Source of the DNA: JANQEU01 sp965228045
GTDB taxonomy: Bacteria; Bacteroidota; Bacteroidia; Cytophagales; Cyclobacteriaceae
Assembly (NCBI GenBank): GCA_965228045.1
Contig: OZ245789.1
Location: 2,728,001-2,792,000 of the forward strand
Length of the DNA: 64,000 bases
Direction: 5' to 3'
This document shows, piece after piece, positions 33,492 through 41,803 of the stretch. The translations under genes were made by a program, and so were the position numbers. Position 1 is the first letter of the stretch. Every line of letters begins with the position of its first letter. The notes beneath the pieces were generated by a model. The model ran no database searches. It saw nothing but the letters and a program-made list of their open reading frames with translations, and was not told the DNA's origin.

Positions 33492-34670
33492 TTATCGGAC
33501 TATGGATCTGATCTCTTTGCCGGACATCTTTGTAAGTGCTATCCGCTCATATCTCCCCGCAACGTAGGTGGTACCAAGAACTGTGATCGAATTATCCTCT
33601 GTAGCCTTCAGAGCAAAAAACTTATAAGGATATAAGTAGCCGAGTTGCTTAAGACCTGCGACTTCACCAGATGCCTGATCATAAAAATAGAGCACGATCT
33701 GTCTTCCTTCCGTCTCAGCACCGAAAACAGTGTAAGTACTTGCACCGTCCTCATAAGTTATAATATCCGTGGGGGTGTAATCATTTAGTTCTGCCATGTC
33801 CCCTGGATACAGATCAACGCTAGATGAAATACCCCCGGTAGATAGAGCTGTTTCTGGCAATTGAAAATTGTCGGAAAATTGGAATCCGGCAACCGCAAAA
33901 TTTCCTCCGGTCAGAGGTAATACTGCGCGTATCCCGGCATCAGACCCTTGTCCCTGCACTACTCCGGAAGGAGCATCGGAAAAATCCGTGAATACCAATG
34001 AAAAGCTATAATTATAAAACCCATTAAAATAATATGTGCCTCCGGAAACCTGACCACAAAAAAATGGTAACGGATATTCACTTACACCTAAATAATGATT
34101 GATGATTTCCAGCTCTACATCACTGCCCGGGCCTATCGAATATGCATTGCCACCCTGATAGTTTCCGTCAAGATCGAATAATCCAATCTCCGAAACGAGG
34201 TCGTTTGGATTATAGCTAAGCAGTAACAACTCATTGTTATCCGTGACGGAAGATGCCAATGGATAATTAGCATTGACAAACGTCTCAGTCACTACCTCAA
34301 GTTGAGGATTGATACCGATCAAAACTGCCTGCAACGAAACAGGCTCCATTGCAAAGAAATAGCTTATACTGTCAATCATATTCACTTCTCCAACCGGAAC
34401 CACATATCCTTCAAGAGTAAGTTCTGAAACGAACTCGCCTGTGTCATCAAGCCGGATCAACTGGACACCCTGAAAATCTGTAGTTGACAGCTCTGTCCCG
34501 GCAATTACCAGAAAACCATCTATTGTTTCCGCGAAATCAAGGGGTTTATAATCGACATCAGCATTTGAATGATCATATATTTTAAAAAACGATTCATCTG
34601 GCTCCAATTCGTCAGAAGTACATCCTAACAGTAGCGCGGGCATTATAATTATGGCATATAATCTTCTCAT
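33492..34670 (-). CDS. Lipoprotein of unknown function, last gene of the DUF1800/DUF1501 operon
   Basis: Not recognised. 392 aa from the ATG at 34670 (RRLYAIIIMPALLLGC gives a good lipobox; longer starts would place 12 extra residues before the signal). The body alternates short strands with repeated phrases such as GFLVIAGTEL, NFAVAGFQFSD and SITVLGTTYVAG, as in beta-propellers. It begins 10 bp after the barrel gene, so it is likely translated from the same mRNA. Confidence 0.72.
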   Translation of the reverse strand: MRRLYAIIIMPALLLGCTSDELEPDESFFKIYDHSNADVDYKPLDFAETIDGFLVIAGTELSTTDFQGVQLIRLDDTGEFVSELTLEGYVVPVGEVNMIDSISYFFAMEPVSLQAVLIGINPQLEVVTETFVNANYPLASSVTDNNELLLLSYNPNDLVSEIGLFDLDGNYQGGNAYSIGPGSDVELEIINHYLGVSEYPLPFFCGQVSGGTYYFNGFYNYSFSLVFTDFSDAPSGVVQGQGSDAGIRAVLPLTGGNFAVAGFQFSDNFQLPETALSTGGISSSVDLYPGDMAELNDYTPTDIITYEDGASTYTVFGAETEGRQIVLYFYDQASGEVAGLKQLGYLYPYKFFALKATEDNSITVLGTTYVAGRYERIALTKMSGKEIRSIVR

Positions 34671-34680
34671 TCTACGAATG

Positions 34681-35544
34681 CTAAAATGGCATAAATTGAC
34701 GATCAATATATCTGAAGGGGAAAATGAAACTTATGGAAAAGCTTATGTCCCGGAAATTCAGTTTGTCATTCACCTCCCCCAGTGACGCCAATTCATTCTG
34801 AATATAGTTTTCATGTGTCATAGGCGTCAAACCGAACTTGTATCCCAATTCAAGAACGGTCCGAATATTGGAATAATCCAGATAGACACCACCTCCTCCT
34901 GCCACTCCCAGGAAGTTCTTAAAACCATCCTTTGTGCCAATGGCATAATTACCGGTAGTGGAAGGCACCGCCGTGCCGCTGGAATAATCTATTTGCGAAA
35001 TCTCTACGTCTTTCTGAGCCGTTGCGATTATGGAATAGAATCCACCGGCCATCAGAAAAGGCTTAATATTTCCACTCTGGAATATTTCAGTCTTAAACAT
35101 CAATGGTAATTCTACAATGTCAAGTTTTTGTCTTATTTCATTGGTAGCTTCAAACGCATCTGCTCCCTCTGCATCTACCCATAGAAATTGACTTTCATAG
35201 TCATAAGCACTTCTCTTAAAAGTAGGTTGAAAAGAGACCGAAAACAGCTTATAGCGAAAGTTCATTTCTAGCCCCATATGCATTCCGATAGCCGAAAAAT
35301 CATTGTACGATCGTTCCAGCATTTCCGATTCATAGTCAATTGGGCTAAAACCTGCATTGAGTTCAGCCGCAGATACCTGGGTAGCGTTGATTCCCCCTTT
35401 GAGACCAAGCCAAAACTGAGTTTCGAGAAACTGATCATAGATGTTAAATGGCTTGGTCTGCTGACCAAATGACCAGGAAGCAACGAAAATCAGGACAAAC
35501 CCGATGATTATCTTATTTCCTAACAATGAGTCTCTTCGTTTCAT
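34681..35544 (-). CDS. Outer-membrane beta-barrel protein (PorT/OMP_b-brl type)
   Basis: 287 aa. A signal sequence (IIIGFVLIFVASWSFGQ) is followed by an eight-stranded barrel pattern: FWLGLKGGINATQV, VELPLMFKTEIF, KPFLMAGGFYSI, TVLELGYKFGLTPM and a terminal ISFSISFIFPF. It overlaps the end of the DUF1501 gene by 32 bp, an unusually long same-strand overlap, which argues for coupled translation. Confidence 0.82.
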   Translation of the reverse strand: MKRRDSLLGNKIIIGFVLIFVASWSFGQQTKPFNIYDQFLETQFWLGLKGGINATQVSAAELNAGFSPIDYESEMLERSYNDFSAIGMHMGLEMNFRYKLFSVSFQPTFKRSAYDYESQFLWVDAEGADAFEATNEIRQKLDIVELPLMFKTEIFQSGNIKPFLMAGGFYSIIATAQKDVEISQIDYSSGTAVPSTTGNYAIGTKDGFKNFLGVAGGGGVYLDYSNIRTVLELGYKFGLTPMTHENYIQNELASLGEVNDKLNFRDISFSISFIFPFRYIDRQFMPF

Positions 35545-37213
35545 TGAGCATTTGTGATTGTGCTTTTATAAAATAAAATCCGGGTTGCAGGTTTTCTACC
35601 ATAAAAGAAAATGTGTGTTCTCCGGAGGATAATTTACGATCTAATGATGAAATCACCCGTCCATTAACATCAATAAGCTGAACTCTCATGTTCTGGTCGC
35701 CATTCACGAAAATACTGGTTTGCACATATTTGTTAGCCGGATTTGGGTAAACAGAAGTTATCCTGTACTTATTGCTGATAGCTGTCCTATCCCCTAAAAT
35801 GACATTTTCTATTAACTCCAACGGCTCATAATTTCCTCCATCTGGATTCGTTCCATCAATAAAGTTTCTGTAAAAGATGTCATTTGTAATTACACTCTTG
35901 TCCACCCCCATCCAGTCATGCAGAATATTTGCGTAGATCTGACGATAGTCAAATTGTAATCCTACATTGTTCCTTGAAACATCCGGTACTGTTCCAAATA
36001 TCCCGGGTTTAACCCCACTTCCGAACATCATAACCGGACCACCGGTACCATGATCAGTTCCATAGCTTCCATTACTTCCCACTCTTCGTCCAAATTCAGA
36101 CATAGTCAAAGTTAATGCCCTGTGCTCTATCCCTCTGGATCGAAGGTCATCCTGAAAAGCTCTCATGGCCGATGAAATGTGGTAAAGAAGTGCGGAATGT
36201 GGTCCCATTGTCGGATTGTCGGCCACGACCTGCTCCGCATGTGTATCGAATCCTCCCATTTTCACCAGGAATACTTTGGTTTTAATCCCGCCAGCAAGAA
36301 GCCTGGCCACCAGCTTTAACTGACCTGATAAAGGATTTCTTTTTCCGCCTGTACTGGCAAATGGATAAGTCTCAGGATATGTGACGGAGGACTCTGAAGT
36401 GGACTCATAAATCTCTGCCAGTCTTCGAATATAATCTTCGGATTTATCTTCCAATCCCAGTATCCAGTTCATTTCCTGACCATAAGGTGAGTCGTTAAGA
36501 AAGCCAGGCGGTAATCCTCTGGGATCTATACCTTCATCCTCAAATCCCTCAAGCTGATTGATAAGGTTATTAAGTGAATCAGGACTACTTCCGAGTGAAA
36601 TTGATGTTGGAATATTTCCCTCCTGATGGAATAGCAGAGATACATCGTTGCCCATTTCTAATGCCAGAGGATCAGGCATATCGGTATTTGGGAAATCATC
36701 CGGATAACTTAAGGGGGCATAGATGGACTTGAGATAACGTCCTATCCAACCTGATGAATAGTAATCATCAGCGTCCCCTCCCATGAACCAAATATCACGG
36801 CCACGAAAGTGTGAACCATTGTTGTTCTCGTAAGAGACTCCCTGAAAAACTGCTGCCTTACCCACATCATACATGTACTTGAAGTCATGCATATCCGGGT
36901 GAAGTCCCACCTGATCACCGGAATCAACTGTGCTGTCCAGGGGTATTAGTGTCCTGTTCCCTACCTTATAAGGGATGGCAATGTTGGCACGTCGGCTATA
37001 GTATTCATCATAGTTCGATAATGGAATAATCGTGTTAAGACCGTCATTTCCGCCATGCAACTGCAATATGATCAGAACATGATCATTCGAACTTTGTGCT
37101 GCCAGTCTTTGAAAATTTTGATGGCTGGCCAAAATTTTAATGGGTACACCATGGAATGCAATCGGTGCTCCAGCTGCAAATCCAATCTTTTGTATAAAAT
37201 TTCGTCTCTTCAT
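35513..37213 (-). CDS. DUF1501 protein with T9SS sorting domain
   Basis: 566 aa. The start KRRNFIQKIGFAAGAPIAF is a Tat-like signal. Residues ~40-450 are DUF1501, a branch of the alkaline phosphatase/sulfatase superfamily: LQLHGGNDGLNTIIPL, KMGGFDTHAEQV and EFGRRVGSNGSYGTDHGTGG carry Asp/His residues likely to bind metal. The last ~80 residues (from SVYPNPANKY) are a T9SS type A sorting domain, so it should be displayed on the cell surface. The gene follows the DUF1800 gene by 1 bp. Function of the pair is unknown. Confidence 0.9.
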   Translation of the reverse strand: MKRRNFIQKIGFAAGAPIAFHGVPIKILASHQNFQRLAAQSSNDHVLIILQLHGGNDGLNTIIPLSNYDEYYSRRANIAIPYKVGNRTLIPLDSTVDSGDQVGLHPDMHDFKYMYDVGKAAVFQGVSYENNNGSHFRGRDIWFMGGDADDYYSSGWIGRYLKSIYAPLSYPDDFPNTDMPDPLALEMGNDVSLLFHQEGNIPTSISLGSSPDSLNNLINQLEGFEDEGIDPRGLPPGFLNDSPYGQEMNWILGLEDKSEDYIRRLAEIYESTSESSVTYPETYPFASTGGKRNPLSGQLKLVARLLAGGIKTKVFLVKMGGFDTHAEQVVADNPTMGPHSALLYHISSAMRAFQDDLRSRGIEHRALTLTMSEFGRRVGSNGSYGTDHGTGGPVMMFGSGVKPGIFGTVPDVSRNNVGLQFDYRQIYANILHDWMGVDKSVITNDIFYRNFIDGTNPDGGNYEPLELIENVILGDRTAISNKYRITSVYPNPANKYVQTSIFVNGDQNMRVQLIDVNGRVISSLDRKLSSGEHTFSFMVENLQPGFYFIKAQSQMLNETKRLIVRK

Positions 37214-37214
37214 G

Positions 37215-38990
37215 TTACATCAGTTGATACTCCGGTGTCTGGAGCATAGCGTTGAAAAGATTGGTTAATTGATTGGCTACCACCTCACCGTCCGGATTAC
37301 TCTGCCATCGTTCGGACCAAGCGGTTTCTGGTTCGGGGTCAATTTGCGGATTATATAGAAACACATTTAGAAAATAATTAAGCCTTTGTGCCGTCAATTC
37401 CCCGGAACTCCCCTCATCGAAAGAAAGGTTATCCGCAGAGGGTAATAAGTACTCCGCTATGGCGATGATCAAATCTCTTGCATTGGAAGCAACACCAGGA
37501 AAATTACTCCTGACATAGTCCACAATATCCACCTGTCCCATTTCCATTCCATTCATTTCTGATGAAATTGAACTCTGGATGAAGTTGTATCTGTTAGTCA
37601 GGTAATTGGTAGTGATCCAGCTTCGGTGATAGATGGGGAATTGGTGGTACGCTGCATAACCAGCCACTTCGAATGGCTCATAATAGTCCATACCCTGACT
37701 GCCCATTTCACCTAAAAAAGAACCTGTTAATTCATAAAAACCTTCGAGGTCTGAATTGGGATCCGGAACTTCAATTTCAAAATTTCTCGCAAAGCCAAGT
37801 ACAAGATCCAATGGTGATTTGATGATTCCACCAAAATTATTGTCGGCATCACCAGCTCCTGCTTCATAAAAATGTTGGCTTGTGAACAATGCTTCCAATA
37901 CTGACTGCAGTCGATAACCGCTGCTCACAAATACGTTGGCCATATCCCTGATGATATCATCCTGGAGACTTTCGTCAATTTGATGATAAACAAAAAATCG
38001 GTAGATGTCTCTGCAGATATGTAAGGCCGTCTCGTCCTGATCGTAAATTCGGTCAACGAATTGACTTACCTCGTCCAAAACACTGTCCTCGGTTGGCGCA
38101 CCGTTTAGCAGCAATTCGGCATTCGGCGTGATTGTTGCGTTGGCAAGTCTGGTGCTGAGTGTCTTTTCGCCCTCTTCATGACTGCTTGCGGTTTCCCCGC
38201 CCTTTATAATCCCTCGTGGTAATCCTGTGTCGGGGTCAAGGTTTGAATAAGTGGTATCAACATCAAAACCTGAAAGCACCTCCGCACCAGCCTGAACGTC
38301 CTCTTCCGTGAAATGAAAATAATCTCCGTCAAACTCCGGCTCAGGTATATTCCCCTCCAGGCCTCTCCCAATTGAATATAGCTCCAACAGCTCCCGGGCA
38401 TAGTTTTCATTTGGGCTGCCCTTCACATTTAATCTTCCATCCAGGAAAACAAGCATTGCATTGTCCACTGAGATTTTCTTCGTCAGCTCACGGAACGTAC
38501 GGGAAGCAATACTATCCGGTACATCAGTATCCTCAGATGAGACTGTAAGATCTGTTCCGTCAAAAGCAAAAAGTCGAAAAAGGGAAAGCTGATGGTATAA
38601 GGCTCTTGTATCTCTGACTACAGACCTTTTCGTAGTAAAATGTGTATGCAGGAAGTAAACGAGCCTTTCGCGGAAAATGTAAGGCAATTTCTTATCATCA
38701 TTCACTCCTACGCCAAGCATCTGTCCGATACTCCAACCCAAAAAATAATTCATCAGGTCTCCATCCTCACTCTCAGCTACTCCAGTGGTGATCCACTCCT
38801 GACCGGTCAATGGATCAATTGGTGCCTGAGGATCCGGTAAATCTATATCGAATAAAAGCTGTACCGCCTGTGCCGGAGTCAGATTGGCGAAATTGTCTAT
38901 TTCGGAAACAGTTGCTCCCAGACAAGTTCTACGTAAGAGATGGGCTGCCCTTTTTCTGCCGAGCGTGCCCGTTAATTCAGTGAGCGGCAT
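37215..38990 (-). CDS. DUF1800 protein
   Basis: 591 aa of the DUF1800 family: ARLLxRxxxG-like start (RKRAAHLLRRTCLGATVSEI), LVYFLHTHFTT, the conserved NYARELLELYSIG segment near residue 215, and ALFTSQHFYEA. No signal peptide is evident although its partner DUF1501 is clearly exported, so localisation is an open question. First gene of a four-gene minus-strand operon DUF1800-DUF1501-barrel-lipoprotein. Confidence 0.9.
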   Translation of the reverse strand: MPLTELTGTLGRKRAAHLLRRTCLGATVSEIDNFANLTPAQAVQLLFDIDLPDPQAPIDPLTGQEWITTGVAESEDGDLMNYFLGWSIGQMLGVGVNDDKKLPYIFRERLVYFLHTHFTTKRSVVRDTRALYHQLSLFRLFAFDGTDLTVSSEDTDVPDSIASRTFRELTKKISVDNAMLVFLDGRLNVKGSPNENYARELLELYSIGRGLEGNIPEPEFDGDYFHFTEEDVQAGAEVLSGFDVDTTYSNLDPDTGLPRGIIKGGETASSHEEGEKTLSTRLANATITPNAELLLNGAPTEDSVLDEVSQFVDRIYDQDETALHICRDIYRFFVYHQIDESLQDDIIRDMANVFVSSGYRLQSVLEALFTSQHFYEAGAGDADNNFGGIIKSPLDLVLGFARNFEIEVPDPNSDLEGFYELTGSFLGEMGSQGMDYYEPFEVAGYAAYHQFPIYHRSWITTNYLTNRYNFIQSSISSEMNGMEMGQVDIVDYVRSNFPGVASNARDLIIAIAEYLLPSADNLSFDEGSSGELTAQRLNYFLNVFLYNPQIDPEPETAWSERWQSNPDGEVVANQLTNLFNAMLQTPEYQLM

Positions 38991-39175
38991 ATAGGAAAAT
39001 AACTACTAACTACTTAACTGACGAATTAAGTAAATTATTATAAAAATAATGATATTAAATCATTAAATAGTTAAGAACAATTAAATGAACTTTTAAAACT
39101 TACTAACTCAAAGCTAAGCACATCTGTTCCTTTTGAGCTTACTCTATCTGTAATTTCATTCTAATTATAAACCTC

Positions 39176-39183
39176 TACCTTTG
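39176..39183 (+). promoter_or_regulatory. TACCTTTG -7 element of the FKBP gene
   Basis: Exact TAnnTTTG, 37 bp before the FKBP start, predicting a leader of about 33 nt. The -33 position reads TTT rather than TTG. Confidence 0.5.
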
Positions 39184-39220
39184 CAAACCGAAAAACGATT
39201 CAAAATTTAAAGATTTCAGA

Positions 39221-39649
39221 ATGTCTCAAGCCGAAAAAGGAAGCAAAGTAAAAGTACATTACACCGGAACATTAGAAGATGACACCATATTTGACAGCTC
39301 ACGTGAAAGAGAACCGCTGGAATTCACTGTTGGCGCGGGGCAGATGATTGAAGGGTTTGATAAAGCTGTTGAAGGAATGGCTGTAGGGGAATCTAAAAAG
39401 GTCACTATCCCATCAGACAAAGCTTACGGTCCCATTAATGATGAGGCCATGATGACTGTACCTAAGTCAAATTTACCCGAAGGCATAGAACCACAAGTAG
39501 GTATGCAGCTTCAGGCCAGCTCGCCGGACGGCAGAACACAGTTATTGCTGATATCGGAAATTAAAGAGAACGAAGTTGTACTGGATGCCAATCATCCTTT
39601 AGCCGGAAAAGATTTGATTTTTGATATCGAACTGATGGAGGTCAGCTAA
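39221..39649 (+). CDS. FKBP-type peptidyl-prolyl isomerase (SlyD-like)
   Basis: 142 aa, cytoplasmic (no signal). The FKBP half-domain KVKVHYTGTLEDDTIFDSS and MIEGFDKAVEGMAVGE flank an insert-in-flap region (about 68-120) as in SlyD, and the C-terminal strand is LIFDIELMEV. The His-rich metal-binding tail of E. coli SlyD is absent. It should assist folding of proline-containing proteins. Its stop overlaps the convergent hutG gene by 8 bp. Confidence 0.94.
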   Translation: MSQAEKGSKVKVHYTGTLEDDTIFDSSREREPLEFTVGAGQMIEGFDKAVEGMAVGESKKVTIPSDKAYGPINDEAMMTVPKSNLPEGIEPQVGMQLQASSPDGRTQLLLISEIKENEVVLDANHPLAGKDLIFDIELMEVS

Positions 39650-40574
39650 CTGACCCTACGATTTTATTCACAATCCTGGCCGCCAGGGAAGTCGTCCTTC
39701 CATCAAGATCATAATTCGGATTAGTTTCCGCAATGTCCATAGAAATCAATTTTCCAGAGTCACAGATTGATTGAATTAGGTAAAAAAAGATATTCGGATC
39801 TATTCCTACGGGAGATGGTGCGCTGACACCCGGTGCATATGCCGATGAAAATCCATCCATATCTACAGTGACGTAAACTTTATCAACGGCCTGAAGGAAG
39901 GTACGGATGCTTTCATTTACTTTCTTTATGGAATATTGATGACAATCCTCAGCGAGTATGTATCGGACATTGTAATCTCGTGCGGAGTTAAACAATTCCT
40001 GAATATTTGATTCCGGTTGGATTCCAATAGCCAGATATGGAGTTCCTGGGTACTTTTCCAATATCTGTCTGAATGGTGTTCCTGAGGTAGGAATGTTTCC
40101 CCCTCGAAGATCAAAATGTGCATCAAAGTTTATGATACCCAGATTCTTCCCTGCCAGGTGCTCGGACTTTTTTAATCCTTCAAAATGTGCCCATGCCACA
40201 TCATGTCCGCCTCCGAGTACAATGGGAAAGATTTCAGATGTTATCATGACCGTAACCATATCGGAAAACTTCACCTGAAAAGCCTCCAGATTCTCATCTT
40301 CCAACACCAGATCACCAAAATCAGCTACTCTGATTTCATTATGATGCCATGCTAGTTTCGAGAGTTTTTCCCGAATGCTTGCAGGACTCTTTTTGGCGCC
40401 AATTCTTCCATGATTACGCCTGACTCCTTCGTCACAACAGTAACCTATTACTCCAAAGTCCTCAGTTCCGATATTTTTTAAGTCCTTTATGATAACATTT
40501 TCATGCCAATAGGATTTACCAGACTCAGATGATCGGCCTTGCCATATTTCGCTCGATGTAGTTAAATATTTCAT
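39642..40574 (-). CDS. hutG: Formimidoylglutamase (arginase/agmatinase fold)
   Basis: Hydrolyses N-formimino-L-glutamate to glutamate and formamide, the last step of this hut branch. 310 aa from the ATG at 40574, which overlaps the hutI stop as ATGA. Mn-binding motifs of the ureohydrolase fold are visible: PIVLGGGHDVAWAH, NFDAHFDLRGG and VYVTVDMDGFSSAYAPGVS. Assignment to HutG rather than another ureohydrolase rests on its place behind hutU and hutI. Confidence 0.88.
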   Translation of the reverse strand: MKYLTTSSEIWQGRSSESGKSYWHENVIIKDLKNIGTEDFGVIGYCCDEGVRRNHGRIGAKKSPASIREKLSKLAWHHNEIRVADFGDLVLEDENLEAFQVKFSDMVTVMITSEIFPIVLGGGHDVAWAHFEGLKKSEHLAGKNLGIINFDAHFDLRGGNIPTSGTPFRQILEKYPGTPYLAIGIQPESNIQELFNSARDYNVRYILAEDCHQYSIKKVNESIRTFLQAVDKVYVTVDMDGFSSAYAPGVSAPSPVGIDPNIFFYLIQSICDSGKLISMDIAETNPNYDLDGRTTSLAARIVNKIVGSVS

Positions 40575-41803
40575 GGAATTCGAGAACCCTTTTTCCATAT
40601 CTGCCAAGGCCTTAACTCACCCTGATGGTATAGAATTTCCCTGTAATCCGAACATTGAAAAGAAACGAAATCGGCAATTTTCCCTTTCTCCAGGGAGCCT
40701 CTGTCATTCATTCCCAACGCGTAGACCGCTCTCACTGTCATTCCGGCAAATGTTTCCGCGGCACTAAGCTTCTCGCTGGCACCAAACACAGCAGCCTGAC
40801 CCAAAAGATATCCATGAGGTGCACTTCCCGGATTCCAGTCACTGGCTATTGCCAGTGAGCATCCGGCATCCAATAGTTTTCTTCCGGGAGCGAAATTCAT
40901 CCCTAAGCCAAAAGAGGCACCAGGAAGGGCCACCGCAGTAGTATTACTCCCTGCTATGAATTCAATCTCTTTCTCCGTGGATGATTCCAGATGATCTACA
41001 CTCAAAGCACCCACTTCCACTCCCACTCTGCTCCCACCTACAGAGAACTGATCTGCATGAACGGTGACACCATAACCATTTGATTTTAAATTTCTTAAAT
41101 AGTCCAGAGCGCTGTTTTCATCAAATGCGTTTTCCTCAATGAAGATATCAAACCTACTGCTTAAATTCTCCTTCCTGATGATAGGTTCAAGCTCTTCGAT
41201 GACAAAATTTAAATAGTCATCCTGATTGTCAAACTCCCTTGGAACAATATGTGCTGCAAGGCATGTTGGTACCATGTCGACCTGATGGTTTGGAGAGATA
41301 CTTTTTATGACCCTGAGCATCTTTAGTTCACTTCCAAGATCTAATCCATAACCGCTTTTTACTTCTGCAGTTGTGACCCCGTTTCTCAAAAGCATATCCA
41401 GTCTGGTTAACAAAGACTCGGCTAACTCCTCTTCCGAAGCTTTCCTGGTTTGAGTTACTGTATCCCAAATTCCACCTCCTTTTTTTGCTATCTCCTGGTA
41501 GGAAATACCATTATTTCTCGCCGCATAATCTCTTTCTCTTGATCCACCGAAACAAATGTGTGTATGACAATCTACCAAACCCGGCAATAATACCTGTGGA
41601 CCTTCAATTTGCTCAATATGGATGGAGTTATGCTTGATCCGAATGTCTGAGAATTTCCCTACCTCCAACAAGATATTGTCTTTAACCAGGACAGCACCAT
41701 TTTCAATTACCTCCAATTGTTCATCCTTCAGAGGTCCTTTGGAAGGCAGGTCCTTCATTGTCAGGATTTCTGAAAATGGCCCGATGATCTTCAGTTCACT
41801 CAT
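40571..41803 (-). CDS. hutI: Imidazolonepropionase
   Basis: Opens the imidazolone ring to N-formimino-L-glutamate. A 410-aa amidohydrolase with metal-binding LPGLVDCHTHICFGGSRERD, TTAEVKSGYGLDLGSELKML, VTVHADQFSVGG and ALASDWNPGSAPHGY-like segments. The ATG at 41803 is used (a TTG two codons earlier is possible). It overlaps hutU by 8 bp and hutG by 4 bp. Confidence 0.95.
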   Translation of the reverse strand: MSELKIIGPFSEILTMKDLPSKGPLKDEQLEVIENGAVLVKDNILLEVGKFSDIRIKHNSIHIEQIEGPQVLLPGLVDCHTHICFGGSRERDYAARNNGISYQEIAKKGGGIWDTVTQTRKASEEELAESLLTRLDMLLRNGVTTAEVKSGYGLDLGSELKMLRVIKSISPNHQVDMVPTCLAAHIVPREFDNQDDYLNFVIEELEPIIRKENLSSRFDIFIEENAFDENSALDYLRNLKSNGYGVTVHADQFSVGGSRVGVEVGALSVDHLESSTEKEIEFIAGSNTTAVALPGASFGLGMNFAPGRKLLDAGCSLAIASDWNPGSAPHGYLLGQAAVFGASEKLSAAETFAGMTVRAVYALGMNDRGSLEKGKIADFVSFQCSDYREILYHQGELRPWQIWKKGSRIP

